Shown: positions 1-12,469 of the stretch, one piece after another | How positions within the stretch are numbered: the stretch's first letter is position 1 | Layout of the letters: each line of letters begins with the position of its first letter | Assembly (NCBI GenBank): GCA_008360975.2 | Contig: CM039211.1 | Location: 52,630,600-52,694,599, forward strand | Direction: 5' to 3' | Origin: Lichenostomus cassidix | Taxonomy: Eukaryota > Chordata > Aves > Passeriformes > Meliphagidae | DNA length: 64,000 bases | Notes under the pieces: model-generated | Told to the model about the DNA's origin: nothing | The model's input: only the letters and a program-made list of their open reading frames with translations | Database searches by the model: none | Translations under genes and position numbers: made by a program

Positions 1-3000
1 TTCCAGCATATCCACGCTAGTACTATCACAAAGAAAAAGGCAGCACTGTAAGCTGGATAGGACCTAAAATATTTGGCTTAGCTTTTTAGCTGTGCCATGC
101 AAAACAGCATGGTTCTAATCCATCAGAGTTCCCAGGCACCAGCAGCACTCACTCCTTGCAGGGATATACCTCACCTTAGGTTCTGTAACTACTTATATTA
201 ATTCCCTGAGATTCCATGAACTTATCAACATCAGGTTTAACTGCTCTGATACAATGCCAGCGGCATTGGGATGCCCCAGGTGGAACATGCTTCCTGCTAG
301 CAGGTCTTTCAGTATTTTCATGGTATTTTGATGCTTAAGCAATGTTTTAGCCACCAGAGGCATATTAAACTACAACAAGCATAAGAGGAAAATATTGATA
401 CAATACTAGGTGCCAATCCCCACATAAAAATTGAAGAAGCTATGCGTTTTATCAGTGTGTGTTACACAACTATAAAGCAAGATAAAACCAACTATGATAT
501 GTTCACAGCTGTTGCTTTAACAAAGGGCAGTTTGTCCTCTCATAGAACCTCTATTACTTGGGACCAAGTGTATCCCTGGAAGAGGCTGGAATGAAAGCTA
601 AATTCACCTAACAGTTTGATCTTCCCAGAGTCAGGATGCATGTTTTCAAAAGTTATTTTAATTTACAATGTACATGCACATGTTTTACAGACTCTTGTTT
701 CAACATTTTGACCTCTAAAAGTAATCAGCTATGAAAGTGCAAAGATAAAAAATTAAATATCGAGGCAAACCTTCTCCAATCACAAACAATCATAGGAAAC
801 CCAGCATGAATCATTACTATGGGAGTAGCAGCAAGGCATGCTGCCTCATGAGGCAGAAAAGAACAGCTTCCTCAGCTGCCCATTTCTTGTTTCCCACACA
901 CCACCTCATAAGCTAAAGTAAAGGCACTGGGCTAAAAAAACCATCGTCTGAGTGGCAACAGTCTAAGGTTTATTGTTCACAATGCTCAGAACCTGAATAA
1001 TTGTGACGAAGCTGCATTACTTCACTGGACTTCAGTTTCTGTGGCTGGGCTTCACTTGCTAACTCTGAAACACGAAGTTCTTTGTATTTTCCACTAAAAA
1101 TCAAACTATATGTGCAGGCTTCTGTTGTAAAACTGAGGTACTCCCTGGTGTTGGCGTGGGGAGAAGATGAAGTTTCACAACAGTTCCTTTTTCTATATGA
1201 TTAGGGTGAAAAAGACCGAAATGAATGCAGACTAGGCAAGCGTAAACAGCAAGTGCTTTATATATATGTATTCATTGATGTCAAATAGTTAGGAATCTAT
1301 ATTCGTTAGCTTCTAAAAGTCTGAAATGATACTCTGCATGCAGTAATGGCAGGTCAACAGTAAGGAAACTAAGGCTTTAATTTCACATGTGAGTAACTGT
1401 TGCATCAGTTTTGTTCTTTCAGCTCAAGCTCACACACTAATGCAAATGCTTTAGTATTCCATTATGTTCACAGTATTTTGTTTAGACATCACAAAGATGG
1501 CTCCATCTGTCTCTGCCTTTCAACTTGTTCACATATTTGTCTTGCATGAAGCACGCTTTTCTACAGCATGGATACAAAACCAGAAATCCCCAATAATGAA
1601 GATAAACCAGAAAAAATTTAAAGGAAGCCAAATACACATTGAACCCTGGGGTAAAGAATGGTGTGTTCACTTGAGAATCAGAGGTGTGAACAGAATCGGG
1701 GGAAAGAAACATGTGGAATACCATGAATGTCTTTATTGGCTTGTGAAATAAATGACCTGCATATTTCATGTTCTTCTATAAGTAACAAAACATGAGTACT
1801 GGGACAGATAAGATCCTGGGTAGGGGAACAGATCTCTAGAGATGAAGAAAACTTCACTCCAAGTAAATCCGATAGTTAATCTTTTTTTCATTCTTAATTC
1901 TTCATTTAAACAGAGTTTCTTTATTATTACAGTTAAGCATACAAAGTCCACCTAATTGATTACTTCTCTTTCATATTTATTATTACATTTCCTCCAGTTC
2001 TGACGGGTTTCTCTAAGATTTAAGCTTTGTCTCAATTGCATCCTTTTACAATTTTGATCAGTTTCCAGGTTGATTTGGTTGAGTTAACATTATTTGTCTT
2101 GTGGAAAAAGCATCTGTTTTTACTTGCCAAGCTTACTGAAATCACTTTGTTGTCTTGCCATTCACCAAATTAATATATGGTACAAAAACATGGTGATCTA
2201 TGTCAGCCAAGGCAGATCTGTACACACAGATAGAAAGTAAGCAAGCCAGGTGATTAATCATAAGTATTAATAGGAGAAATACACAATCACCTTATCTTGA
2301 AGACTGAAGTGATAAAACATGGAGAATTTAAACAGTGATGACAACACGTTCAGCTCTAAGTTAGTTGTTTGGGGTTTTTTTTCCCTGCTATTTTAGAACA
2401 CTTCTTTGTCTAGAGCACTTAGATGGAGGCAGTATTGAATATGCTTGGAAACCACCAGCAGCTCAGTGCCTGCTCCTTCATAAAAATACCAAGTAATGCC
2501 ACAATCAGAGATGGATGGCTTCAGGCAAGGCAAAGCACAGAGTGGTGCAGGAGAAACAGTGTTTTGCAGTGCTGCAGTAGTATATTCCTGGCATGTATAT
2601 TCACAGAGAGCTATTGAGCTGCCAAACCTTGTTCTGACACCCTTGCCCAGGACAGCCAACCAGCTGGGGCAACACCTGCAAACTTGGCAACAATTATCAG
2701 TGTCTCTGAAGGGAGTGCTGCTTTGAGTCTCTCAGTGGCATACCTGTAGATAGGGGAAAAAAAAAAACCAACCCAGATGGCTGTACTGTCTGAATCTCAA
2801 GCCTGCTGTGTATCAACAGGGCTACTGTCCTGCTTAGAGTTCTGGAAGAGCAGCAGTACGGAGCTGGAACATCAAGAAGCACCATAAAGGTCTGAATTTT
2901 TCCTAACTTTGCATGTTACGTGTTTTTCCTCCATGCAAAACTGGGTCTGTACCACTTGATTTCACACTGGCTAGGAGCTGCAATTCTCATGGAAAAGACG

Positions 3001-4790
3001 GGGAATCCCATTTAATTATATTAAGCAGTGAAGAGATTTGAGCTGCAATTTTTTGTTCATGTCTAGTTAACACACTCAAAACAAAGGAATTCAAGCTGCA
3101 CCAAAACCAGAAAGAAACCCTTAAGGATGTTTAGGGAACCTCAGAACAATTATTTGAGAATAGATAACTCAAAATTGGCTTGTTTGGTTCATGAAAGTAA
3201 AATCCAGTATGACACATTATTATGCTCTCCAAATATTTTGGGTGAGATGAATACAAGCAGGGGAGCAAAAAGAGCTATTAATGGGCAAAAGAATAACAAG
3301 TATAAATTTTCTATACATGTTTTTCTGTTACTCCAACAATGGTTGCTCTTTAAGAGGCTCATAACTTCAGGAGCAGCCTTCCTAAACAAAGACTGGGTGC
3401 AAAAGAAGCAATGACTGAAAAGTAATCACAGATGGCAGCCATCACTGACACCATGTAGGTGAAAAGTAACTAAGGACATAGACATCTTCGCTGCAGCAGT
3501 TCACAGCCTGAAGACACTACTTCCTCCACGGCTCTAGCCTGGGATACTGCTGCTCCTCCCTTACATCAGCTACTGTTTGTTCTGTATCAGATGAGTTTAA
3601 ATTCCACAATCCCTCAGGAAACCAAGGATGTTTATTGCCCTTGAAGGTGAGGGAACCAGCACCTCACACTTTCCTCACTTCTCATCCATTGCTGCTATTT
3701 AGCATCTCTTCTCTCCTCCTACTCCTTTATATCTTCTCCTTGCCCTCTTTTCTCCTGTCTAATCACAAATTTCTCTCCCCACACACATGATTCTTTTAGT
3801 GTGTGGGATCACTTCTCCATCATTTTCCCTTGCAAGATCTGCATTTAATATATAAGTGGAGAAAAGAGGGGAGGAGAGTAAATGTCATCCTCTTCCCTGA
3901 GCCCAAGTTTTTGTCTGCATTTTCAACAGTCTAGAATAAACTTCACTGTTTTATCAGGTGGGTCTGGAGGGATTCTGGACCAATTTTAAAACCACTATTT
4001 TTTCTCATGGAATAGATGAAGAAACATAAGTGTTGCCTTATATTCAAGTAAATGTGGTACTCTCAAACTAAGACTAGATTTAATTTTGAAAGCAACTGTA
4101 TGACATAATTCCCTGAGATGCCTTATGGTCCAATATTTCTAACTCTGTCCTGTTGCCAGTGAATGCTAATTTTCAAGCACCCACTTCCAGCATCTCATTG
4201 TCTTGCCACCAGAAATGTACTGCACATCTCCTACACAGCTCTGTGGCAGTACATCCTTACTGGAATTTTTTAAAGATACTGATCCCTGACTAATGCTTTT
4301 ATTTCTTACTTAGGTTTATCAGTGGCTATTATTTCCTCTGGTGGTTTTTCTGACCATACAGAAAGCATAGTTTATGCCACCAGGTTGATTATGTCAACTT
4401 GTCATTTCTGTCAATACACTAAGTTTATCTAGAGACATCACTCAGCTTTCTTTTTGCAGTTTCAGCTGAAGGTTATAAAATATTGTAAAACAATCAGTGT
4501 GGTTTTTACACGTGAATACGGAGAAAGTATATATGAGAAGGAGGGAGTAGTGGGGGGAAGGCATTGTTAAGGTTTAGTTTACTTCTCATTACCCTGCTCT
4601 GATTTTTTCAGTTAATATCCTCAAGCTGAATCTGTTTTGCCCATGATGGTATTTGGTGATTTCTCTCAGTTCGTACCTCAACCCATGAACCTTTGTTTTC
4701 TTTTCTCTCCCCTGTCGAGATGAGAAGTGGAGCGATAAAAATCCAGCCAGGGTCAATCTGCTACAGATACTTGCTTTCACTTTTGTAGCC

Positions 4791-4820
4791 TTTTTTTTCT
4801 TTTTCTTTTTTTTTTTTTTT
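4791..4820. repeat. T-rich low-complexity tract
   Basis: This is a nearly uninterrupted run of T with a few C. It could be a decayed poly(A) tail read on the other strand, but no retroposon body is recognisable next to it. Confidence 0.8.
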
Positions 4821-5919
4821 CCTCCATGCCATCTAGGAAGTCATTAGCAATGAAAACTGTAGATACAAAGATTTTGTTTATCTGAACATCCTGCTTACCT
4901 GTTTTAATGTTTATACATTCTAGAAATATATTTACTATCACACAAACAGTGCTGCCAAAAATGCTACCAGCAGCTTGAGAAAGAACAATTGATGTTTATT
5001 TTAACAGTATCCTCACAGTATTTTTAACTATATTCTTAATTATTTTGATTACACTCTTCTAAACTTTAATGAATGTACTAAAAATTTTATTTGGAAGTGT
5101 GCTCTCTCCTGAAACAGATCCTTCCAGACAGAGGACTTTTTCTGAGCAGTTTCCACACCTTTCCAGATACCATACTCAAGATGCTAGCTTGCTGGCAAGT
5201 CTCTCAATTTGAGGTTCCTAATATTCAACATCTGTGTATTCTTTGCATATCATTTGAGAATAGCCAATTAAAAGAAGACATAACCTCATATAAACCTGCC
5301 CCTTTAGCTGGCAGATACAGGAATTATGAAGAGGGTGAGAGAATAATAGGTTTGCAGCCTAATGTAAGCTTTGCAGAGGCTTGATACTGCTCACCAAGCT
5401 GAGAAGGAAACTGGAGGAGAAGGAGCAAGAGCTGTGTCCTGTGAGCTACAATGTGAACTGCTGAAGGGAACAAGACACATTTGCAAATCACAAATGTTTT
5501 ATTTTCACATCTTATTGAAGAAGTATACCGTTATACTAGTCAAATTTCTATGAAGTACCGTTTCCTGTTTACCTGTTGTAGATTACTTGTGTTTTCTAAG
5601 ATTTTGCTCTTCAGGTGATGATACTTCGAATTGTGATTATGATAATGTGCAATTCTAACTCAGAAGATGTGCATTTTAATTTCTTGGCCTATGAGTTAGC
5701 CATTATATTATTTTCCGGACACACATCATACAGTAACTTTAATATAAAAATATAAACTAAGATCTGATTACTGATGTTTGCTGAGTAGCCAGTGCTATTA
5801 ATATGTATTGTATGTAGCACTCAATACAATTAGAGTTCGCATTAAAAAAAGGACACCTATATGCAGCTGGATAAAGGGGAAGTAATTAAAACCATAGTAT
5901 ACTACCTACCTAAAGCTTT

Positions 5920-5951
5920 AGAGTTAAGGCTGCCATGGCAACCTTAACTCT
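5920..5951. promoter_or_regulatory. 32-bp near-perfect palindrome with RFX/X-box-like core
   Basis: The arms AGAGTTAAGG (5920-5929) and CCTTAACTCT (5942-5951) are perfect reverse complements. They flank the perfect 10-bp palindrome TGCCATGGCA (5931-5940). Only the 5930/5941 pair (C opposite A) breaks the symmetry. The core GCTGCCATGGCAAC differs by one base from the palindromic X-box bound by RFX factors. The structure is seen directly; RFX binding is inferred. Confidence 0.6.
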
Positions 5952-6586
5952 GCATTTCCCACCTTTAGTGATTTCAAAAGCTCAGTTTCACTCTTACTTT
6001 AATATAGTATTTCACACTGAATACTTTCACCAATAGTAGGATTTTTCTGAAACCTGACGTTTCTAGGACTCCTAATACTAACCCAGTTTACACAGCAACA
6101 TTATAAATTATTCAGGAGAAACTGCACTAATACATAGTGCACAACAAAGACTGAACTTGCCTCAAGCTGGTGTAATGTATTATGGATATCTGTTAGCCTC
6201 TTCATAGATAAGGCACTGGCAGCTTTCCTTTGGATCTCTGTTTCATTTCCTCTGTGACATTGGCTGAAGAACTATCTGGCCTGAAAAACACCATATTAAA
6301 ACTGAAGACAAGAAGGAACATATCTGCAAATATAAAATTGGGAAAATTATTTTATTTGAGTTACAACTCATGAAAAAACATTGGCAAGTGCACCTGGAAA
6401 AATGGCGGTAGTGAATATAAGCAACACTGTGGATTACTGCTGCATTGGATAGAATTGTTCCAATTTTGAACTTCTAACTTTTGCTTAGACTTCTGTGACT
6501 TATTTCAGGAAGTGTGTATGGGCACAGAGATATGTGTCCATCTCTTAGCTGCCTGCATTTTAAGATGAGTGTCAATTTTTTGGCTT

Positions 6587-6856
6587 ACTAGTTGTCGCTG
6601 TTGAGCAGCTAGCAGAGTAATGAATGCATCGGTTCTCAGTGGCAAGAAGAACCTTTATTGTTTTGATTTCATCACATATATAGAGTTCTCAAAAGTCACC
6701 CAGATTGGTCAGTCAGAAGCCTTCCCCCAGGCCTGATTGGCCAGGCCTGCACTGCCCAAGTTCTGAGACACTGTTCCAAAAACATCCAAACTTTATCTTT
6801 ATTTACAAAACACAAGAAAACTTCTCATGGGAAAAACTGTGCTAGCCACAACTAGT
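6587..6856 (-). mobile_element. Solo LTR of an endogenous retrovirus, with 6-bp TSD
   Basis: The 258-bp LTR (6593-6850) reads TG...CA on the minus strand and is bounded by direct repeats ACTAGT at 6587-6592 and 6851-6856. It is the reverse complement of the LTR at 9169-9431 over its full length, with minor differences. It carries an AATAAA-type poly(A) signal on the minus strand. A 6-bp duplication is typical of class II (alpha/beta-like) retroviruses. No internal coding sequence is present, so this is a solo LTR left by recombination. The family name is not determined. Confidence 0.85.
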
Positions 6857-7005
6857 AACAAATGCTATCAACTTGAGAGAGATACACTTGGTTTTCAGAG
6901 CCAAAGTACACAGGACTAGCTCTTTACAGGATGCTTTACTTAAATGGTTATTAAAAACTATGTCCACTTATTCCTACTGTAAAGCTTCATAGAAAGGTTT
7001 TGAAG

Positions 7006-7096
7006 AAAGCATATATGTATATATATATATATATATATATGCTTTGAAGAAAGCATATATGTGTATATATATATATGTATATATATATATACATAT
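7006..7096. repeat. TA-rich microsatellite with hairpin ends
   Basis: Two (TA)n blocks with GT interruptions are separated by a repeated unit GAAGAAAGCATATATGT, which occurs at about 7003-7019 and 7046-7062. The first block, 7006-7045, is bounded by AAAGCATATA and TATATGCTTT and could fold into a long hairpin. Short Tyr/Ile-rich ORFs here are translation artefacts of the repeat. Confidence 0.9.
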
Positions 7097-7239
7097 TGAA
7101 AAGTTTAAGGTAATCGTTGGCCTTGTAAACAAAAATGTTCTGATTTCTTGAGCAAAACTCCTAAACACTAGTACATTTTATTTCTAAGCTTTTATGATAC
7201 AGGAAAAGATTATTCATTCATCAGTGTCTGAAAGTATCT

Positions 7240-7540
7240 GGAGGATGCCAAGAGGATGAGCCAGGCTCTTCTTAGTGCAAGAGGCAATGAGCAGAAACTG
7301 ATGAACAGGAAATAGTGCAACACCTGAACATGAGGAAGAACTTCTTTACCGTGTGGGTGACTGAACACTGGAACGGATTTGTCCATAGAGAGTGTGGAGT
7401 CTCCCTCACTGGAGATATTCAAGAACTGTCTGGACACACGCCTGTGCCACGTGCTCTAGGATGATCCTGCTGGAGCAGGGAGGTTGGATCACATGACCCG
7501 CTGTGGTCCTTTTCAACCTGATCCATTCTGTAGTTCTGCC
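7240..7540 (+). mobile_element. CR1 LINE, 3'-end fragment
   Basis: This matches the CR1 3' region as I know it: a GAGGAAGAACTTCTTTAC motif, then segments resembling 'cactggaac', 'gtggagtctcc', 'ctggagatattcaag', 'ctgcTGGAGCAGGGAGGTTGGA' and 'ggtccttttcaacctgatccattctg' in that order. The element is 5'-truncated, as is usual for CR1, and its terminal 8-bp repeats are decayed. It has no intact ORF. Confidence 0.88.
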
Positions 7541-7545
7541 AAACA

Positions 7546-9162
7546 TATTTGAAATTTGGCAACCTTTAGAATAACTTTTGTTTAAGTAGACATGTAATAC
7601 TCAGAATACTAATATCTTTAACAATCTGCTCCATGGGAGTAAGATTAAGATTAAGGAATTTTTTAGTTGATAGGTACACATCTTTGACAACAAAACCATT
7701 ATATAAGGGTTTTTCCCATAAAATACTGTTATCATTTCCATCCAAATGGTGAAATTCAGCTCTTAAACATGAACAAGCTCGTTAATCAACTAAAACTGGG
7801 CATTCAGATGCATTTTCCACAAACAAGTAAGTGACCAAAACTGGAGATAAAAACCTGAAAGACACAGTAAAGAAATACAAGAGAATTTATGTTGGGCACC
7901 CATAGACAGCTCTTGCACCCTTCTCAGCCTCTGGCAGTGCACATAGGAGATGTTAGGAAAACAGAACACAGGTAAGAAGCTATATTTTATTTACTAATTC
8001 ACAGGAGGACCTTCCCAATTTGTTCAAGCCTCAGTATGCTCATTGAGAACTCATAAATTCTAAGTGCATGCTTAAATTTATCAATTTTAAATCAAATATA
8101 AAATACAGATAATACTGATTTTGTTAAATGTTTAATTTAGGGGAGAAAAAAATTTGTATCTGTCTGTCCAGCAGTTTGGGGATTTACTGTATGTGCAAAG
8201 ATAAGTTGATGGGGAGGTATTGCTTCCAGATCCATTAACCTTGAATCAATTTTTCTGAACCACTTCTAAAAACTTTGCAACAGTAGATTATCTACTAGAC
8301 CTTTGTAACAACAATAGAATTCCTATTTAAATCCTAACCCTCAGAAACCTACATATTAGGCACATCCTTCTAAAACTTAACTGAATAGCTTAGGGCATGA
8401 AGAGCATGAATATCCTAAGAGAACAATGGGTTAAAACAAAACCAAGTGGCAAACCCCCAGATCTGTAGCATTGTGCAGTTGGTATTATTCACTGTTTTTA
8501 ATCAAAATTCATGACCCTGTGTATTAATTTTAAGATGTATCTTCCTTCACACGAGAGAAAATATTAAAATTTGGGAAAATGTAGATCTTCCTTTAAAATA
8601 GTTTTATTTAAAGTAGTGTAATTACAAAATCTACAGAAATAAAGCACCGAAGTAATAAAATTACTAGTAATTACTCATTAATCTAACCACAGCAGAACAT
8701 TAACCATGTATCATAACACCTTAAATGTCATCAAATGCATATAGTATATTTTGAACAGTAATGTCAGTGGTGCACTACAAAATATTTGTCTGAAAAAGAT
8801 ACAGGGATTATTTCTATGTAGACACCCCAAATAAAGATAACTATAAAAACATATTTGGCAATAAATTATTATTATTACAGATTAATGAAATCTGTATTTT
8901 ATCTGGATTTTACCATTTTACACTGGAATTCACAGATATAACACACATGTTTGCAGAGTTATCTCACATTTTCATTTCAATGCCTATGATACAAACTACA
9001 TTTCATAAATACTGTACTGTATATTATGTGATATCTATATGCATATAAAATTAGTGTACTGTATGTAATAAATCTATCAACTGATCTCTCACTTTAAAAG
9101 CACTGAAGGCATATACAGGCATACATGAGCATCACTGAATTTGGCTGAAGGTTGAACATCAG
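7546..9162. other. Intergenic AT-rich DNA
   Basis: No ORF, RNA gene or repeat family is recognised. The sequence is AT-rich with scattered AATAAA strings but no supporting transcript structure. It is the spacer between the two inverted LTR copies, apart from the TA repeat and the CR1 fragment. Confidence 0.6.
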
Positions 9163-9437
9163 AACTAGTGTGGCTAGCACAGGTTTTTCCCATGAGAACT
9201 CTTCTTGTGTTTTATAAATAAAGATAAAGTTTGGATGTTATTGGAACAGTGTCCCAGAACTTGGACAGTGCAGGCCTGGCCAATGAGGCCTGGGGGAAGG
9301 CTTCTGACTGACCAATCTGGGTGACTTTTGAGAACTCTATATGTGTGATGAAATCAAAACAATAAAGGTCATTCCTTCTTGCCACTGAGAACTGGTGCTT
9401 TCATTACTCTGCTAGCTGCTCAACAGCGACAAACTAG
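9163..9437 (+). mobile_element. Solo LTR of an endogenous retrovirus, with 6-bp TSD
   Basis: The 263-bp LTR (9169-9431) begins TGTGGCTAGC and ends in CGACA, and is flanked by direct repeats AACTAG at 9163-9168 and 9432-9437. It contains the poly(A) signal AATAAA at about 9361 and a weak TATA-like stretch upstream. It is the plus-strand counterpart of the LTR at 6593-6850. No gag, pol or env remnant adjoins it. Confidence 0.85.
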
Positions 9438-11597
9438 AATGCTGGACAGTGGAGAAAAATACTGCATTTGTGTAATTAATTATTAATTTTTCATTCAGTA
9501 TTTACTTGCTAAACTTTTGAATCTTTCTTTTAATGCCATTGTGCCTTTTTAATACTGTTTCCTGTTGTACATCTAGTTTATGTTCTCTGTATTATTATTA
9601 AAATCTTGTATTGTTTTCCTGGGGAAAGCTGTTTTTTCTCTGGTACATAAAATTTGTTCTAGACCTAAGTCTCTGGCTTGGATTCAGGCCCAGCATATCC
9701 TGTTTTCTAAATTAATTGCAAAACATTTCATATGGGTATCATGATTAAAAAGCTTCAGTCTTCACCCTGGATCCTGTACTGTATTAATCTCTGTTGTAGT
9801 GCCATTTCTTTCATTGTAGTTCAATTTTTTATTTTAACATATGTGCTAGGTTTTGTCTCAGTATCAAATATGCAAAAGGGATTACTTAAAACGAAGCTCT
9901 GTATTGACACAAGTTTCATTACATCAGAACTGGTTCTGAAGACTAAAAACATCATAAATGGCCATATATTACAGGTAGTTTTGAAACTGAAAAAATGTTT
10001 CAAGTAAGTTAAATAATTTCCCAGTACAGAAAGGGTACATAAATACATATTCTTCATCACTCTCAATGAGTGCTGTAGTATAGGTTGCTCTTTAATACAA
10101 CTGTTTGCTATGGTAAAGCACATTCTAACCATACCCCTATCTGGGTTCCCTTAGGCCTTCTCTAATACCAAGAGGGAAAGAAAAGAGTCTGTAAACTCCC
10201 TAAAGATTAGACAAAGGTTTCCATAGAGGAACTGGGTTTTATTCTTCAGTTTTTCCTCCTTTAACTACTGAAAATTGAGATGTTTTGACCAAACCTTCCA
10301 TCACTATTTACCTCCAGAGAACTAGAGCACTTGAGTTCCAAAAGTTTCAGAAAAATGCAAAAAGCACCAAATAGGGACTTTATTGTTGCATAAATGTTTT
10401 CAATCTATGAGAGAGACTACAGATGGCTTATCAGAGATCTCTTTGTCAATTACTTCTGGAAAACACTCTCCTACCTTTCAGAACTAAGTATAGTTTGTAG
10501 TTTATAGAGACTGACTTTAGACTCTGCTTCTGTTATAGGTCATAAATTTCTTTCATTGATTGTTCTGTTTCATTGCTGTTGTTCAAATACATTAGTTATA
10601 CAAACTGTTCTTTTACAATACATACATAATTTTTATTCTAATGCAAGCATTTTTTTGAGGCAGAAACAGAAGACCAGTCCTAAGACATTCTATTTGGGGG
10701 AATCTGTTGGAATTACTAGTGCAAGTTCTCAGATTCTTTGTTGTGTAGTTGTTCAGTTGAGTATCTCTTGACCAGCAGTCTGATTCCTGACTAAAACCAG
10801 AAGTAAGGCTTTGTATGTCCTTTCTAACAGAAGAGTATCTGAAAACTGTCTGAGATAACAGTCAGGGTCAGGAAGTAAGACAGCACATATTGAAAAAGTA
10901 GAACAGCTCTCAGAACATCAAAGCACAGAGATTTGTCTCAGAAGGCTGTTGGCAATTTGTAAAATGTCAGGTTATTTCAGGTGCCTCACTGAAATGTGTA
11001 GCTAGGTTGACAAGTGAATCCAGGTAAAACACGGGGAAAAAATCCTTAAGAGTGAACAGTCTGTGCCAAAAAGAAGAAAAATGTTATTTGGTATCTAGAT
11101 TGAGGCAAACACAAAATCAGGATACCTTGTGCCAAGGAGCAGAGGAAAGGGAGACCAGGAAAAAACACAGCAACACAAGTTACTTCAATCAGTAAATGCA
11201 CTCCTAAATATTCTTTCTTTATTTTCTGGGGGTTTTTGTTTGTTTGTTTGTTTGTTTGTTTGTTTTAATTTTTGGTGTATAAAAAAATGTTGATTTTTAA
11301 TACCCTGCTATAAATACTGTCTGCTGCAGGTATATTGATTGTGTTAGGTTATATTTATTGTAGGCTCCATGGCAAATGTGAGAAACCTATAAGCATGACA
11401 TGCTTTTGGTTAATGGATAGATTATGGTGAGAAGAGTGGTCGAACAGTCTGGAGAGCATCCTTGGAATGAGCCTCCTGGGGAACTCAGGCTATAAGCAGT
11501 TGTATCACTGACTTTTAACAGTTAAGACAAAAAGTTTCTGCCTTGAGCAGGAACTAAAAAGTCTTGATTTCAAACAAATAACACAGAAAGATCATAA
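9438..11597. other. Intergenic AT-rich DNA with a GTTT repeat
   Basis: I see no supportable gene. Small ORFs such as those at 9732-10007 (+) and 9821-10132 (-) overlap on opposite strands and look like chance. A GTTT tetranucleotide repeat lies at 11238-11266. Confidence 0.6.
11238..11266. repeat. (GTTT)n microsatellite
   Basis: This is a run of about seven GTTT units directly after a short G/T-rich stretch. Confidence 0.9.
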
Positions 11598-12030
11598 CGG
11601 TTTTGTCCCATCTGGCACCCAAGCACCATACAGCCACTTCCTTGCTTCCCCACTAGCAGGATCTGTGAGATAACCTCAGACGGGTAAAAGTTAGAAAACA
11701 TGGGTTGAGATACCGACAGTTTAACAAGGAAACCTAAAGCTGTGCATGCCAGCAAAGCAAAATAAGGAATTTATTCACTGCTCCCCATGGACGGGCAGGT
11801 GTTCAGCCATCTCAAGGAGAGCCGGGCTCCATTGCAAGTCACAGTTACTTGGGAAGACAAACAGTATAATTTCAAATGCCCCCCTCTTCTTCCTTCTTCC
11901 CCCCATTTTATATACTAAGCAGGATGTCACATGGTCTGGAATATCCCTTTTGTCAATTCCATCACTGTCTCAGCTGTGTCCCATCCCAGCCTTCCAAGTA
12001 GCTCCAGTCCCCTTGCCAGAATAATAAGTT
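11598..12030 (-). mobile_element. ERVL-like LTR (3' part), minus strand
   Basis: Read on the minus strand, this has the order I recognise from a widespread avian LTR family. A short GGAATATCC-type segment comes first, then a TATATAAA box (about 11910-11920), a purine-rich GGGGGAAGAAG stretch, 'TTTGTCTTCCCAAGTAAC' and 'GGAGATGGCTGAACACCTGCC'. These are followed by a GAATAAATTCC poly(A) region near 11766, 'TTAAACTGTC..TATCTCAACCCA' and a decayed GGTGCTT..GCC tail. The 5' part of the usual LTR is missing or replaced beyond about 12030. Family identity is from memory. Confidence 0.75.
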
Positions 12031-12332
12031 CTTAAGGGATACTTCTTTGTGGCTGAACTTTGCTTTGCATCTTCATTCCAAGTATGCCATAAGGATTTGT
12101 CTCTCATTAATGTAATGCTAACCATAGCCATGAGCTGACCCTCATATGAAGATCCCATGTCATAGCCAAGATGATAAAGTCCTTTCACAGCCCAAACTTT
12201 CCCTTGCCAGTCCCACTTCACTGGGCCCCTGTGTTTTGTCTCTTTTTTATCTATTAAGTCTGTGTGTGAGTAGTCAGCCTTAAGCCATGACAGCTCCAAC
12301 TCTTGTCTGCTCTCAGCTGAGTAAGCCCTCAA
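11970..12332 (-). other. Unrecognised 120-codon ORF beside the LTR
   Basis: This open frame on the minus strand is Trp- and Lys-rich and has no domain I can name. Its last about 20 codons run into the LTR at 11598-12030, so the sequence lies on the 5' side of that LTR in the LTR's own orientation. It might be a remnant of the 3' internal region of the provirus, a variant U3, or chance. There is no upstream coding context or splice evidence. I would not annotate it as a gene. Confidence 0.25.
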
Positions 12333-12469
12333 GTAAGAATTTTGAAGTTGAGCAAGCCTTCAACTCACCACTTTCCTGTCAAAGGTGGGAGCTTCAAGAC
12401 TGCGTGTATGCACAAACTCATTGTTTACCTGCTCATGGTAAGCGTCCTCCCCAAGAAGGAATCACATTA

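Larger units (their letters stand above)
1..6586. other. Intergenic DNA, no gene recognised
   Basis: This is AT-rich sequence with only short, mutually overlapping ORFs on both strands. None has a recognisable protein, splice structure or codon bias. It contains a T-rich tract at 4791-4820 and the palindrome at 5920-5951, listed separately. In mammals HOMER1 lies upstream of TENT2 in the opposite orientation, but I see no HOMER1 exon here. Confidence 0.7.

Noticed and set aside
1..6586. A HOMER1 exon, expected upstream by mammalian synteny
   Set aside because: No EVH1 or coiled-coil coding sequence is visible; the gene probably starts outside the window.
9732..10132. Overlapping ORFs of about 91 and 103 codons on opposite strands
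   Set aside because: They are in AT-rich intergenic DNA without homology, and each is the antisense of the other.
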